A stretch of DNA of 64,000 bases from Pelobates cultripes (taxonomy: Eukaryota; Chordata; Amphibia; Anura; Pelobatidae), in assembly GCA_933207985.1 (NCBI GenBank), contig OW240915.1, positions 124,274,793 to 124,338,792 of the forward strand, in the 5' to 3' direction. The notes under the pieces are model-generated. The model worked only from the letters and a program-made list of their open reading frames with translations. It was not told the origin of the DNA and searched no databases. Position numbers and translations under genes: made by a program. Position 1 is the stretch's first letter; each line of letters opens with the position of its first letter. This document shows, piece after piece, positions 1-10,942 of this stretch.

Positions 1-1242
1 TTTTTACATAATTAGGTATCTTAATTAATTACAATTAGCAGGACCTGCCTGACAACCCATGCCGAAAGTAAAGGGAATTTAATTTGCTAGCACTATATTT
101 AACCCTATAACTTTCCGAGACACCATAAAACCTGTACATGGGGGGTACTGTTCTACTCGGGAGACTTCGCTGAACACAAATATTAGTGTTTCAAAACAGT
201 AAAATGTATTACAACGATGATATCGCCAGTAAAAGTGACGTTTTTTGCATTTTTCACGCACAAACAGCATTACACGGACAATATTATTGCTGTGATACTT
301 TTTACTGTTTTGAAACACAAATATTTGTGTTCAGTGAAGTCTCCTGAGTACAACAGTACCCCTCATGTACAGGTTTTATGGTGTTTTCAAAAGTTACAGC
401 GTCAAATATAAGGCTTGCGTTTCATTTTTTTCACATTAAAATTCGCCAGATTGGTTACATTGCCTTTGAGACCCTATGGTAGCCCAAGAATGAAAATTAC
501 CCCTATGATGGCATACCATTTGCAATAGTAGACAACCCAAGGTATTGCAAACAGGGTATGTCCAGTCTTTTTTAGTAGCCACTTAGTCACAAACACTGGC
601 CAAAATTGGCGTTTTTTGCATTTTTCACACACAAACAAATACTAACGCTAACTTTGGCCAGTGTTTGTGACCAAATGGCTACTAAAAAAGACTGGACATA
701 CCCCATTTGCAATACCTTGGGTTGTCTACTATTGCAAATGGTATGCCATTATGGGTGTAAATTTCATTCCCGGGCTACTATACAGTCTCAAAGGCAACGT
801 AACCAATCTGGCGAATTTCAATTTCAAATGTAACGTGCTATATTTGACCCTGTAACTTCCCAAAACGCCATAAAACCTGTACATAGGGGGTACTGTCTTA
901 CACGTGAGACTTTACTGAATACAAATATGTGTATTTTATTGCAGTAAAAGCAAACAGTATTATGACACTGACCGTTAAAATGTCATGTAGAACTAAAAAA
1001 ATAAAAAAAAATCGTATTTTCTCCCATTTTTTTTAATATTAAATTATGTTTCATAGCTAAATATTTGATATTAAATGAAAGCCCTGTTTCCCCTGAATAA
1101 AATGAGATGTAATAAGGGTGGGTGCATTTACTATGAAAGAGGTGAATTAAGGTTGGACAGACATGTAGCGCAAATGCCAGGTTTTGTTTACATTTTGTTA
1201 TGTTCACAACGTGTACATTTGGCTCCGTCCTTAAGGGGTTAA
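1..1242 (-). mobile_element. TTAA-flanked DNA element, left copy, cut by the window edge
   Basis: This block is the reverse complement of 6343-6512 plus 11151-12220. It ends at 1225-1242 with CCGTCCTTAAGGGGTTAA, the mirror of the TTAACCCCTTAAGGACGG at 6343-6360. A TTAA target and CCCC-type ends fit the piggyBac or Kolobok superfamilies of cut-and-paste transposons. No transposase is visible, so it is non-autonomous. The outer end lies beyond position 1. The superfamily is an inference from the ends only. Confidence 0.75.
85..960. repeat. Alternating inverted sub-repeats inside the element arm
   Basis: A unit holding CCATAAAACCTGTACAT and GGTACTGT occurs three times: near 128-225 (forward), 285-390 (reverse) and 865-960 (forward). 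A second unit (TTCGCCAGATTGGTTAC, AATAGTAGACAACCC, CACTGGCC) occurs near 440-612 and, inverted, near 640-825. The arm is therefore two overlapping palindromes, centred near 245 and 625. The same arrangement is mirrored at 11260-12130. Confidence 0.8.
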
Positions 1243-1923
1243 TTATCGTATGTATATATATTTATCTGTTTATTTATATTTGAATTAAAGAAAAAGAATA
1301 AAGTTCGGATGACTCCTACAGTTGTAAGTTTAATAAATGCTGTGGCCTGTTTCATCCAATATTCGTTGTTTGTCATTATTGGGGGGAGAATTGGGGTAGT
1401 CTCCTTAATCTTAGTCGCACCACATTCCCCGCTACGTACATACAAGAGATTTATGACAGATAATAGTGTTACAATGTCACTATTGATAAATTTTAAAAAT
1501 GTATGTTTTGAAACCGCAATATCCTACTTGTACCTATAGCCCTATAACATGCAAAAAAGCACATAAACACTATGTATTTTTAAACTCAGGACAAAATTTG
1601 GAATCTATTTAGCATTTTTTTTCATTCGCTTTTGTAGATGAGTAAAAGATTTTTCAAGTAAAAGTCAAAAAACATGTATTTTTTTTTAAATTTTTCATCA
1701 TATTTTTTTTATTTTTTTTAAATTAAAATACATGAGATTATATAAATAATAGTATGTAAAGAAAGCCCCTTTTGTCCTAAAAAAAACAATATATAATTTG
1801 TATGGGAACAGTAAATGAGAGAGCGGAAAATTACAGCCAAACACAAACACCACAAAAGTGTAAAAATATGCCTAGTCGCAAATGTACAACATCGCAAAAA
1901 CAGTCCAGTCCTTAAGGGGTTAA
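1243..1923. mobile_element. AT-rich sequence ending in a second TTAA-element terminus
   Basis: The block ends at 1908-1923 with TCCTTAAGGGGTTAA, the same kind of terminus as the left copy. Its body does not match that copy by eye. It may be a truncated related element into which the left copy inserted. No coding sequence is evident. Confidence 0.5.
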
Positions 1924-2788
1924 TTGAGATTTAGGATGATAAGCATGCAACTGGTTAACTTTAACCCATTTTTCAATAAAATTACCATCTTTGTGAATTT
2001 TTATCGTACGCTACTGGGGAAATTTGATCACTTATGACATATGGAAGTTAAACATTTATTTTCGCGCAAACTTATACAGATAGACTTGATCTGTTATTTC
2101 ATATTCCTTTTTCGTGGTTTTTAAATCATAATAGGTCTTAACTCTGTTGCTACTTTTTCAAGATTATTTTGGGCAAAAGCAAGTGCATGCTGTAAGTGCT
2201 TACCCAAATTTTCGATGTATTGATGCGTAGTGGCAGCATTGATCAAGTTATGATCAGAACTAAGAAAAAAAAAAAAACAAGCTAGATAGGGAATAAATAG
2301 GTCTGAACAATACCCCTTTCAAGCTTTAAGAATATTGAAGCAACCCCATATAAACTGGTAGAAATAAAATAAAATATAACTTTTTATTTTAACATAGGTT
2401 AAATAGAATCCTATATTCCATTACAAACAGGGGTAACAAAAGGGAGATTTATGCTAGAAAGTACTACCCCTTTCAGGTAATAGCAACTATGGCACAGGGA
2501 TTTTTCAGGGTAAAAATATATATTGTCTCAGTTTACCAAGAAACTCAGTTGAAATAACATATCCCCCAACTCTCATCACCCAGTACCAATGTGGTAGCAA
2601 AATCTCCTTCCCCCCTAATGAAAAATGTAGCCGAAACTACCTAATGGCTACATATGTGTTCTCAAACTGTCAGTATAGATGGTTTGGGAACACAAAAACA
2701 ATAGAACCTATTTAGTAGCAGAGGGTGGCAGGGTTTGACAGGGGATTACGTTGCAGCCAACACTTCTTTCCTGGATTAGCAACCCTGC
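1924..2788. other. Intergenic sequence, nothing recognised
   Basis: AT-rich sequence with short homopolymer runs (for example the A-run near 2265). I see no coding stretch, RNA gene or element end. Confidence 0.4.
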
Positions 2789-3777
2789 TGTGATGAAGTG
2801 CCCTTTGCCACTTGATCTTGGAGAGGACTAATGGCTAGCCTTTTGTCCTGTGATTATGGCCCCTGTGACTTATTGGATTTTAAAACACTTTTTCTCCCCC
2901 TTTAAATCCATGGGAAAATGTGCCTCTTCCCCTCCCCATTTTTCCTGTCCATTGTTCTCCAGCAGGGCGTTGTCTCAGGGACACTGCCAGACCAGTTGAA
3001 ACTGGCTGCTTTATCCCTCCTCAATCTCCCATCAGCCCTTGCTATTGTGTAACCCCATGGCGATCCAACTGTATTCGTGAGATCTGAGAGCTTTTCAGAC
3101 ATATTGAGCGCTCAGATCCAAGCTATCTGGAGATATGTTGGACATATAGGTTAAACATTGTATTATAAGAGTTATGTATTTTTATGTGGTTTTTGGACTT
3201 AGAGATATTTCCTGTTACTGGAGATAATTGGCTTACCACAGCCACTTAAGCCAATTATCTCCAGGAAAGAGGAGAAGATAGACCGGCCGCACAACCTAAA
3301 TCTGTGGAACTGTTTTGGGCATGAAAGCCATGCTTGCGGTCGGTCAAATGTGACTTCCACAAATCTTTTGAACTGCTGCTCTGATCTTTTTGGATATGTT
3401 GTTCACCCAGATCAGGGCTATCCATGTTTAATTTGTGGGGATATGTCGTGTTTTAGGGTGTTTTCTGTGTTTTGTGAAAAATGTGTGTTTTCTGCCTGTG
3501 GGTAATTGAGTTAGTCCATTGTGTTTGGTAATTGTATCACAGGCAGAAGGGGGGGAGTTGTGTACATTCCCTGGGAGTGCCTAACTGTACAATACTGTTT
3601 TGATTGGCTTTGTAACTTTGTGTCCTGTGTACCACAAGGTCCACATGGGTGGTAACCTTGTGGGAAAACTTGTATAAAAGACACCATAAACCCTCAGTTT
3701 ATTCTGTTCCTCTTTGACCCTCAACACGTAGTCTTGTCTCGAGATTGGAGGGGAACTGCTATAATCACACTGGGGAT
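2789..3777 (+). mobile_element. LTR of the TGTGAC...GTCACA family (LTR-A), 3' end lost
   Basis: It starts TGTGATGAAGTG and matches the order of motifs in other copies: 'tttggagagg', 'cctgtgattatggcccc', 'aactgttttgggcatg', 'ggatatgttgttcacccagatc', a TATA-like TATAAAAG at 3673, then 'ctcaacacgtagtcttgtct' of the R/U5 region. The usual GTCACA end is missing because a SINE-like block replaces the last part. LTR-A copies recur across the window on both strands. Confidence 0.65.
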
Positions 3778-4214
3778 TTACACTTGGGGGTTCAACCCTT
3801 GGGTCACAGGTTTGAATCCTGGCAGGGTTGACTGAGCCCTTCATCCTTCTGAGGTAGATAAAATAAGTACCATTAAATTGAGTAATAGTAAACTCCGCAG
3901 GATCTACTTGAAACCAGAGTAATACTTCTCGCAGGTCCCAGTTGCCTTGATTTCATCTAGAGAAAGCAGGACCAGACTGGCCCACCAGTTTATTCTGTTC
4001 CTCTTTGACCCTCAACACGTAGTCTTGTCTCGAGATTGGAGGGGAACTGCTATAATCACACTGGGGATTTACACTTGGGGGTTCAACCCTTGGGTCACAG
4101 GTTTGAATCCTGGCAGGGTTGACTGAGCCCTTCATCCTTCTGAGGTAGATAAAATAAGTACCATTAAATTGAGTAATAGTAAACTCCGCAGGATCTACTT
4201 GAAACCAGAGTAAT
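3695..4214 (+). repeat. Identical 229-bp direct repeat with a SINE-like body
   Basis: Positions 3695-3923 and 3986-4214 appear identical base for base, separated by a 62-bp spacer. Each copy contains the LTR-A R/U5 start followed by a tRNA-gene-like B box (GGTTTGAATCC) and a tail ('agcccttcatccttctgagg', 'gataaaataagtacc') typical of tRNA-derived SINEs. No clear A box is visible. Identity suggests a recent local duplication. Confidence 0.75.
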
Positions 4215-4566
4215 CTGAATACTTTTGTATTATTATCTTGGCCAAGACAATTTTTTCAAATTGTTTTGCCAAAGATTGCCATTGTTTAGCAATATCACAA
4301 GATGAAGAATCCTGTTCCAAGGATGTTTTCTCAGATTTTCTCATGTCCTTATTTTTAGACTGTTCTGGGAAAATCTGGTCTGGTATGTTGATATCAGGGA
4401 AAGGGGAGAAATCACCAAGACTTTTCTCCTGTGCTTTTTCACTTTCCTTCTGATATTTATCTAACTGTCTTTTAACTGATTTATCTACTGTACATAACTG
4501 TCCACCAAGTTATCCATTTCTCTCAATTTATCTGAGAGATTAGATTGCTTAGCATTAACAGCATTA

Positions 4567-6125
4567 CAGGGAGTGCAGAATTATTAGGCAAGTTGTATTT
4601 TTGAGGATTAATTTTATTATTGAACAACAACCATGTTCTCAATGAACCCAAAAAACTAATTAATATCAAAGCTGAATATTTTTGGAAGTAGTTTTTAGTT
4701 TGTTTTTAGTTATAGCTATGTTAGGGGGATATCTGTGTGTGCAGGTGACTATTACTGTGCATAATTATTAGGCAACTTAACAAAAAACAAATATATACCC
4801 ATTTCAATTATTTATTATTACCAGTGAAACCAATATAACATCTCAACATTCACAAATATACATTTCTGACATTCAAAAACAAAACAAAAACAAATCAGTG
4901 ACCAATATAGCCACCTTTCTTTGCAAGGACACTCAAAAGCCTGCCATCCATGGATTCTGTCAGTGTTTTGATCTGTTCACCATCAACATTGCGTGCAGCA
5001 GCAACCACAGCCTCCCAGACACTGTTCAGAGAGGTGTACTGTTTTCCCTCCTTGTAAATCTCACATTTGATGATGGACCACAGGTTCTCAATGGGGTTCA
5101 GATCAGGTGAATAAGGAGGCCATGTCATTAGATTTTCTTCTTTTATACACTTTCTTGCCACGCTGTGGAGTACTTGGACGCGTGTGATGGAGCATTGTCC
5201 TGCATGAAAATCATGTTTTTCTTGAAGGATGCAGACTTCTTCCTGTACCACTGCTTGAAGAAGGTGTCTTCCAGGAACTGGCAGTAGGACTGGGAGTTGA
5301 GCTTGACTCCATCCTCAACCCGAAAAGGCCCCACAAGCTCATCTTTGATGATACCAGCCCAAACCAGTACTCCACCTCCACCTTGCTGGCGTCTGAGTCG
5401 GACTGGAGCTCTCTGCCCTTTACCAATCCAGCCACGGGCCCATCCATCTGGCCCATCAAGACTCACTCTCATTTCATCAGTCCATAAAACCTTAGAAAAA
5501 TCAGTCTTGAGATATTTCTTGGCCCAGTCTTGACGTTTCAGCTTGTGTGTCTTGTTCAGTGGTGGTCGTCTTTCAGCCTTTCTTACCTTGGCCATGTCTC
5601 TGAGTATTGCACACCTTGTGGTTTTGGGCACTCCAGTGATGTTGCAGCTCTGAAATATGGCCAAACTGGTGGCAAGTGGCATCGTGGCAGCTGCACGCTT
5701 GACTTTTCTCAGTTCATGGGCAGTTATTTTGCGCCTTGGTTTTTCCACACGCTTCTTGCGACCCTGTTGACTATTTTGAATGAAACGCTTGATTGTTCGA
5801 TGATCACGCTTCAGAAGCTTTGCAATTTTAAGAGTGCTGCATCCCTCTGCAAGATATCTCACTATTTTTGACTTTTCTGAGCCTGTCAAGTCCTTCTTTT
5901 GAACCATTTTGCCAAAGGAAAGGAAGTTGCCTAATAATTATGCACACCTGATATAGGGTGTTGATGTCATTAGACCACACCCCTTCTCATTACAGAGATG
6001 CACATCACCTAATATGCTTAATTGGTAGTAGGCTTTCGAGCCTATACAGCTTGGAGTAAGACAACATGCATAAAGAGGATGATGTGGTCAAAATACTCAT
6101 TTGCCTAATAATTCTGCACTCCCTG
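4567..6125 (-). mobile_element. Complete Tc1/mariner-type transposon
   Basis: The 1559-bp element is flanked by TA dinucleotides (4565-4566 and 6126-6127). Its ends are inverted repeats beginning CAGGGAGTGCAGAATTATTA. A second internal pair (TGCATAATTATTAGGCAACT near 4757 and its complement near 5925) gives a double-repeat arrangement like Sleeping Beauty ends. It carries one transposase gene on the minus strand. It sits inside a gag-like remnant, so it is younger than that element. Confidence 0.9.
4895..5907 (-). pseudogene. Tc1-like transposase, one frameshift
   Basis: The product would cut and paste the element at TA sites. The first 254 codons (5907-5143) start with a paired-like DNA-binding region of two helix-turn-helix motifs (about residues 1-110, with a basic GRKKR stretch at 49-53). 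The first catalytic Asp is in WTDE (residue 144) and the second in QDNAPSH (237). The frame breaks near 5160, then resumes through SPDLNPIENLW, which holds the catalytic Glu, and ends at 4895 with GGYIGH. The second Asp and the Glu are about 36-37 residues apart, more than the 34 of classic Tc1. The DD37E group is therefore possible. Apart from the small loss of bases at the break, the gene looks well preserved. Confidence 0.85.
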
Positions 6126-6496
6126 TATATTCAGTAGACACTTCCTCACACTTTGTTTGCGCCCATTCCAGTTTTTTTCTGGTATGTATTTTTCATTTCA
6201 TTACGCTCTGTTAGCATAGCTGAATGACCAATCATGAAATATGCACATGATTGTATAATAGTTTTCCATGTATTGTTTGTATACATTGCTAAGTTATTTG
6301 ATTAGAGGTGAACTATCAATAGTAGTAAATTTGACCTTTTCTTTAACCCCTTAAGGACGGAGCCAAATGTACATGTTGTGAACGAAACAAAATGTAAACA
6401 AAACCTGGCATTTGCGCTACATGTCTGTCCAACCGTAATTCACCTCTTTCATATTAAATGCACCCACCCGTATTATATATAATTTTATTCAGGGGA

Positions 6497-6512
6497 AACA
6501 GTGCTTTCATTT
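6497..6512. repeat. 16-bp target-site duplication of the L1-type LINE, 3' side
   Basis: AACAGTGCTTTCATTT occurs here and again at 11135-11150. Between them lies the LINE, and joining the flanks restores the sequence seen at 1074-1092 in the left element copy. The T-run that follows is the LINE poly(A) tail read on the other strand. Confidence 0.9.
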
Positions 6513-7245
6513 TTTTTTTTTTTGAATTCTTTATTTTTGGTCTGACGAAGAGGTCAACACAGAAATATGCAGGTGTACATATGCAAGTGACAGCGCAGTG
6601 TCGCACATTTTTACAGAATGAAAGTTGCATTGGTTATTTTAAACACTTTACCGACACTTTATACCCTGCGGACGTCCCCGTCCGATATTTTCGGTTATGC
6701 TGGCAAGCACAATTAACTATATACAATGGTGGTAGTGTGGAGGGGTAGGCGTAGGGAGTAGAGTAGCAGTCCCAGACCTCTCAGGGCCCGCGACTGCTCC
6801 CCCGACTTCCCCCATTGTCTGCAGAGCATAAGCGTACTGAAGCCTGACTCCTCTTTCACCAGTCTGGAGTGCCTGCTTGTAATAAGTAGGTAGAGGTGAG
6901 AGATAGGAAAGTATAGACAAGTAAATGCGTTTAGGTGTCGTCTTAGTATGGTTTCCCGAGGGACCAGTAGCAGAGGTCCCCGGGTTCCCCGGGTAGCACT
7001 CAGTGTGGTGTGTGTGTCCGTGCCCCTGTCCCATAGTGGCGCCGCTTCCACCGGTCTAGGCGCTGGTGTAGTGTTTAGCATTGGGTATGTCCCAATTATT
7101 GCCATTTTTGCGGAGCTCCCGCATGCCGCCCTACGCCCCGATTCAGGATTTAACTGTCGTATTGCTCCCACAGGTCCCAGACCTTCTGAAACGTAGTCAT
7201 AGTGTTTCGCACCTGTGCTGTTAATTTATCCATTATGTAATTGTC

Positions 7246-10200
7246 TCACATTTTTGCCTTGACCAGGGCTATTTGTGGGAGGTCTGGGCATGACCACTGT
7301 TGTGCTAGGGCCCTTCGGGCCGCTAGATACAGCATGTTGAGAAGTCTTTGTTCGTGTCTGGGGAGGCCCTCTGTGGGCCTTGATAGTAGGCATGCCCATG
7401 GGTCTAGCGTCAGTCGTTGTTTTAGGATTTGTGAGCCGAGCTCTACTATGTTACGCCAGTATGCTTTGATCTCTGGGCATTCCCACCACATGTGGATGTA
7501 TGTGCCCCGTCCCCCGCACCTATGCCAACAGTCATCTGTGGGGTTCAGTCCCATGTGTTTCTGTTTTACCGGGGTTGTATACCATCGGAATAGCGTCTTA
7601 TAAGATTGTTCTTGGAGTGTTACACACATTGTGGTTCTGGAGCATGCCTCCCAGATATCTTGCCACTCCGTGCCCTCCAGGACCTCCCCCAGGTCGGCTT
7701 CCCATTGGTCAGTGTAGCGTAGCGTGCCCTCCCCTCCCGTTGCCCCATTAAGGTGATTGTACAGTAGTGTTATAAGTTTAGTTTGTGTGGTTTCATCGTG
7801 ACAAAGTTTTTCGAAAAAGGTTAGTGGAGTCAGGGCCGCTTTTTGCACCTCGGGCTTTTGCGCGAAGTCTCGAATCTGTAGGTACCTGAAATAGTCTCTT
7901 GTTTGTAAGGTGGCTTTGGTGCATAGGTGGTCGTATGTGACCACTTTTTGGTTCACAAATAAATGGACATAGCGTTGGAGTCCCGTGGCCTCCAGTCCCT
8001 TGTAGTCTCGCGCCCTCATGCCTGGGGGAAAATCTCTGTTTCTGAGGACCGGCGTCATGGGAGATAAGCGGGGGCTAAGGGCGTATTTAGTTTTGGTTTG
8101 GTCCCATATCTGTATGGAATTGAGTATGGCCGGGTTTGTGGTTCGTAGTATGGCTCTTTGAGTTCTAGGTGCCCATATGTGAAACTGTGGAAGGTCTTGT
8201 CCTGTCATTAATGATTCCAGATCCACCCACCGTCTCCTGTCTGGAGGTGCGTGCCATTGTATGACCTGAGTTAGCTGCACTGCTAAGTAGTAAGCGTATA
8301 GATTAGGCAGTCCCAGTCCCCCTCTGGGTTTTGGTCGGTACATAAGTTCGCGAGCTATTCTTGGGCGTTTGTTGTGCCAAATGAAAGAGTCTATCGCCCT
8401 TTGTATGCCTGCGAGGTCTCCTTTGGTAACTCGTACCGGGAGTGCCTGGAAGAGGAACAAGAGCCTCGGTAGCACATTCATTTTTATAGAGTTTACGCGT
8501 CCCAGCCAGGAGATGGGCCTGTCTCTTTCATTTGGGCCTGTCTGTCCACTGCTCCAGTTCAGTATGGAGGGTCCGGAGTAGGGGCGTGTAGTTTCGTGTG
8601 AAGAGAGAGGATGTATTAGCTGTCAGGCGGATCCCTAGGTACATGACTTCGTCTGTGGCGATCTTGAAGTGATATGTGCGGTGTATGTGGGCAACGTCTG
8701 GGGGCTCTAGGTGGAAGGGCATTGCCACTGACTTGGAGTAGTTGATTTTGTACCCCGCTATATCCCCGAAACGCTCCAGGACTTGTGTTAGATGATAGAG
8801 CGAGGGTATCGGTTCCCTTAGTGTTAGTAGGATATCGTCGGCGTATGCCGAGACCGTGAAGGGTGTGCCACCAATTTCAATGCCTTTAATGTGTGGGTGT
8901 TGCCGAATAGCTTGTAGCAGCGGCTCTAGAGTTAGAGCGAAAAGTAAGGGGGACAGGGGACAGCCCTGTCTGGTGCCGTTTCGCAGGGTGAAGGGTGTTT
9001 TGTGTGCCCCCGTGATGAGTATTTGTGCCCTCAGGTCAGTGTATAATGCTTGTATTGCTGTTACAAAAGTTGTTGGGAACCCCTGGAGACGGAGTAGTTC
9101 GAATAAATAAGGCCACAGTACCCTGTCAAATGCCTTCTCCGCATCCAGTGAGAGCGCCAGAGAGGGCGCCTTGGATTCCCCCATGTGCCATGTTGTGCTA
9201 ACCCCTCGTCGTGTGTTTTCATAGAGTTGGCGTCCGGGCAGGAAGCCCACCTGGTCTGGGTGGATCAGGCGCGGGAGAAGGGGGTTGAGTCTGGATGCTA
9301 ATATTTTAGCGAATATCTTGAGGTCGGTGTTGATGAGGGATATTGGCCTGTAGCTGGGGGCTAATGTGTCATCTTTCCCGGGTTTTGGCAGTAGTACTAC
9401 ATTTGCCGTTGCCATATCTCTGTCGGGTTTCCCGCCCTGCATAAAGTGGTTACTGAGGACTGTGAGTGGGGGGGCCAATACTTCTTTAAATTGTTTGTAA
9501 TAACTGACGTCATATCCGTCAGGCCCTGGTGCCTTATTGCCTTTCAGGGAGGTTATGGCTGCCTCCACTTCGAGTTGTGTGATAGGGTCTCTAAGTGCGT
9601 CAGCATCTGCTTGGCTCACTTTTTGGATGGTAAGTTCGGTGAGGAATTGGTGGATGCGTGTCATGTAAGTCGCGTTGGTGGCCTGGAGGTGGGGGGAGTG
9701 ATTGTAGAGGTCTGAGAAATATGATGTAAACACTTCACTAATGGCGTCCGGCGTCTTTGCTAGTGTGTTCGTTATGGTTTTGCCTTGCGGCCGTGGGCGC
9801 AAGACCCTAGCCAAGAGTGTATCTGTCTTATTTGCCTTTTCATAGAATAGGCGTTTCGACCACAGTAAGGAGCGCAATACCGCCTCCAGCGTAATGTCCC
9901 TGATGGAGTGCCTAAGTGCGTTTAGTTCCCTGAGGTTCGTGTCAGTTGGGCTCGTTTTGTGTTGTTGCTCCTTTTTACGGAGGGCTGACTGTAGGTCGAG
10001 CAGCTGTTTTGTTTTGGCTCGTTTTTTTTGGGTGGCTAGTTTAATGAAGTGGCCGCGTAGGACTGCTTTGTGTGCTGCCCAGATCGCGGTGGGGTTAGCT
10101 TCGGAAGTAGCATTGGTTTCAAAGTATTCTGTGATAGCCTGTCGGGTCAATGTTTGTATGTTGTCGTCCCTCAGGAGGCTAGTGTTGAGCCTCCATGACC

Positions 10201-10942
10201 AGTTGGATTTATAGCATAAGTTGTCTAACGTAAGTGTTACGTCCGCGTGATCTGACCACGTGATGCTGTTAATGTCTGAGTGGAGGAGTTTGGCCATCCC
10301 TGCCCCATTAAGGAACATGTTATCTATTCTGGAGTAGGTGTTATGTGGTGCGGAGTAAAATGTGTAGTCAGATGTGGTTGGGTGCTGCAGCCGCCAAGCA
10401 TCCAGTAGGCCTGTGTGTGTCAGGAACGTGTGTAATAGCTTATCTTGGCTCCCCCTGCTCTGTGATCTCACAGTACCAGGTTTTGAGCTTCTATCCGCCG
10501 CCGGGCTTGGCACCGCGTTGAAATCTCCTCCAACGAGGAGAACCCCCCCTCTAGCCCCCGCCACCAGCATCTCTAGGTTTGTCCAGAAGAGTTGATCTGG
10601 TTCGTTGGGTGCGTATACGTTAATGATGTGTATTTTTGTGGTGTATAGAGTGCCTCCTATGTATAGGAATCTCCCCTCTGGGTCGGTTTGGATGGTGGTG
10701 ACGTGTAGGGGGCAGTGTTTATGCAGGAGGATCGCCACGCCTGCTCTCTTACGTTGGGAGCGTGCTTCGTGTACTATCGTGTAGGTTCTGTCAGTTAGTC
10801 TGGTGGGCGCCGACCTGGGGAGGTGTGTCTCCTGTATCAGTGCAATGTCAACTCTTTTGGTCTTTAGGTCCCTTACCAGTAGTCTACGCTTGTTGGGGGA
10901 GTTAAGACCCTTGACATTAAGGGACAGTACCTTAAGTGCCAT
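7246..10942 (-). pseudogene. LINE ORF2: endonuclease, reverse transcriptase, C-terminal zinc motif
   Basis: The protein nicks the target and copies the element RNA. From the ATG at 10942 (MALKVLSLNVKGLNS) come the APE-type endonuclease motifs QETHLP, NVYAPNEPDQ and GGDFNAVPS. The reverse transcriptase follows, with KAPGPDGYD, FDRVLWPYLF, GTRQGCPLSPLLF and the catalytic YADD at 8834-8845. The frame breaks at about 8515-8543, where a 10-base motif is repeated 19 bases apart. The second block (8481-7246) holds the RT thumb and a cysteine-histidine motif (CWHRCGGRGTYIHMWWEC) typical of L1-clade C-termini. Apart from this one break the gene is open, so the copy is fairly young. Confidence 0.9.
8515..8543 (-). 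repeat. 19-bp duplication that breaks LINE ORF2
   Basis: GGGCCTGTCT occurs at 8515-8524 and again at 8534-8543. The 19-bp unit between repeat starts is not a multiple of three. Removing one unit would put the two ORF2 blocks in one frame, with WTDRP followed by ISWLGR, as in this protein family. Confidence 0.8.

Larger units (their letters stand above)
4215..6330 (-). pseudogene. Retroelement gag-like coding remnant split by a Tc1-type element
   Basis: On the minus strand, codons upstream of the Tc1 insertion (about 6128-6290) continue in a coherent Glu/Lys-rich frame into 4215-4564 when the transposon is skipped. The stretch is rich in charged residues and looks like a coiled-coil segment of a retroelement gag. 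It has at least one single-base frame slip near 6165 and a stop near 4490. No catalytic motif is present, so gag is an inference from composition and from the surrounding LTRs. Confidence 0.4.

Noticed and set aside
3760..3870. A functional tRNA gene
   Set aside because: Only the B-box part is recognisable and a SINE-type tail follows, so it was called SINE-like.
5297..5871. Plus-strand open frames opposite the Tc1 transposase
   Set aside because: They are antisense shadows of the transposase, which alone has the catalytic motifs.
6713..7171. 152-codon minus-strand frame next to the LINE ORF2
   Set aside because: It lies in the LINE 3' UTR and shows no conserved motif.
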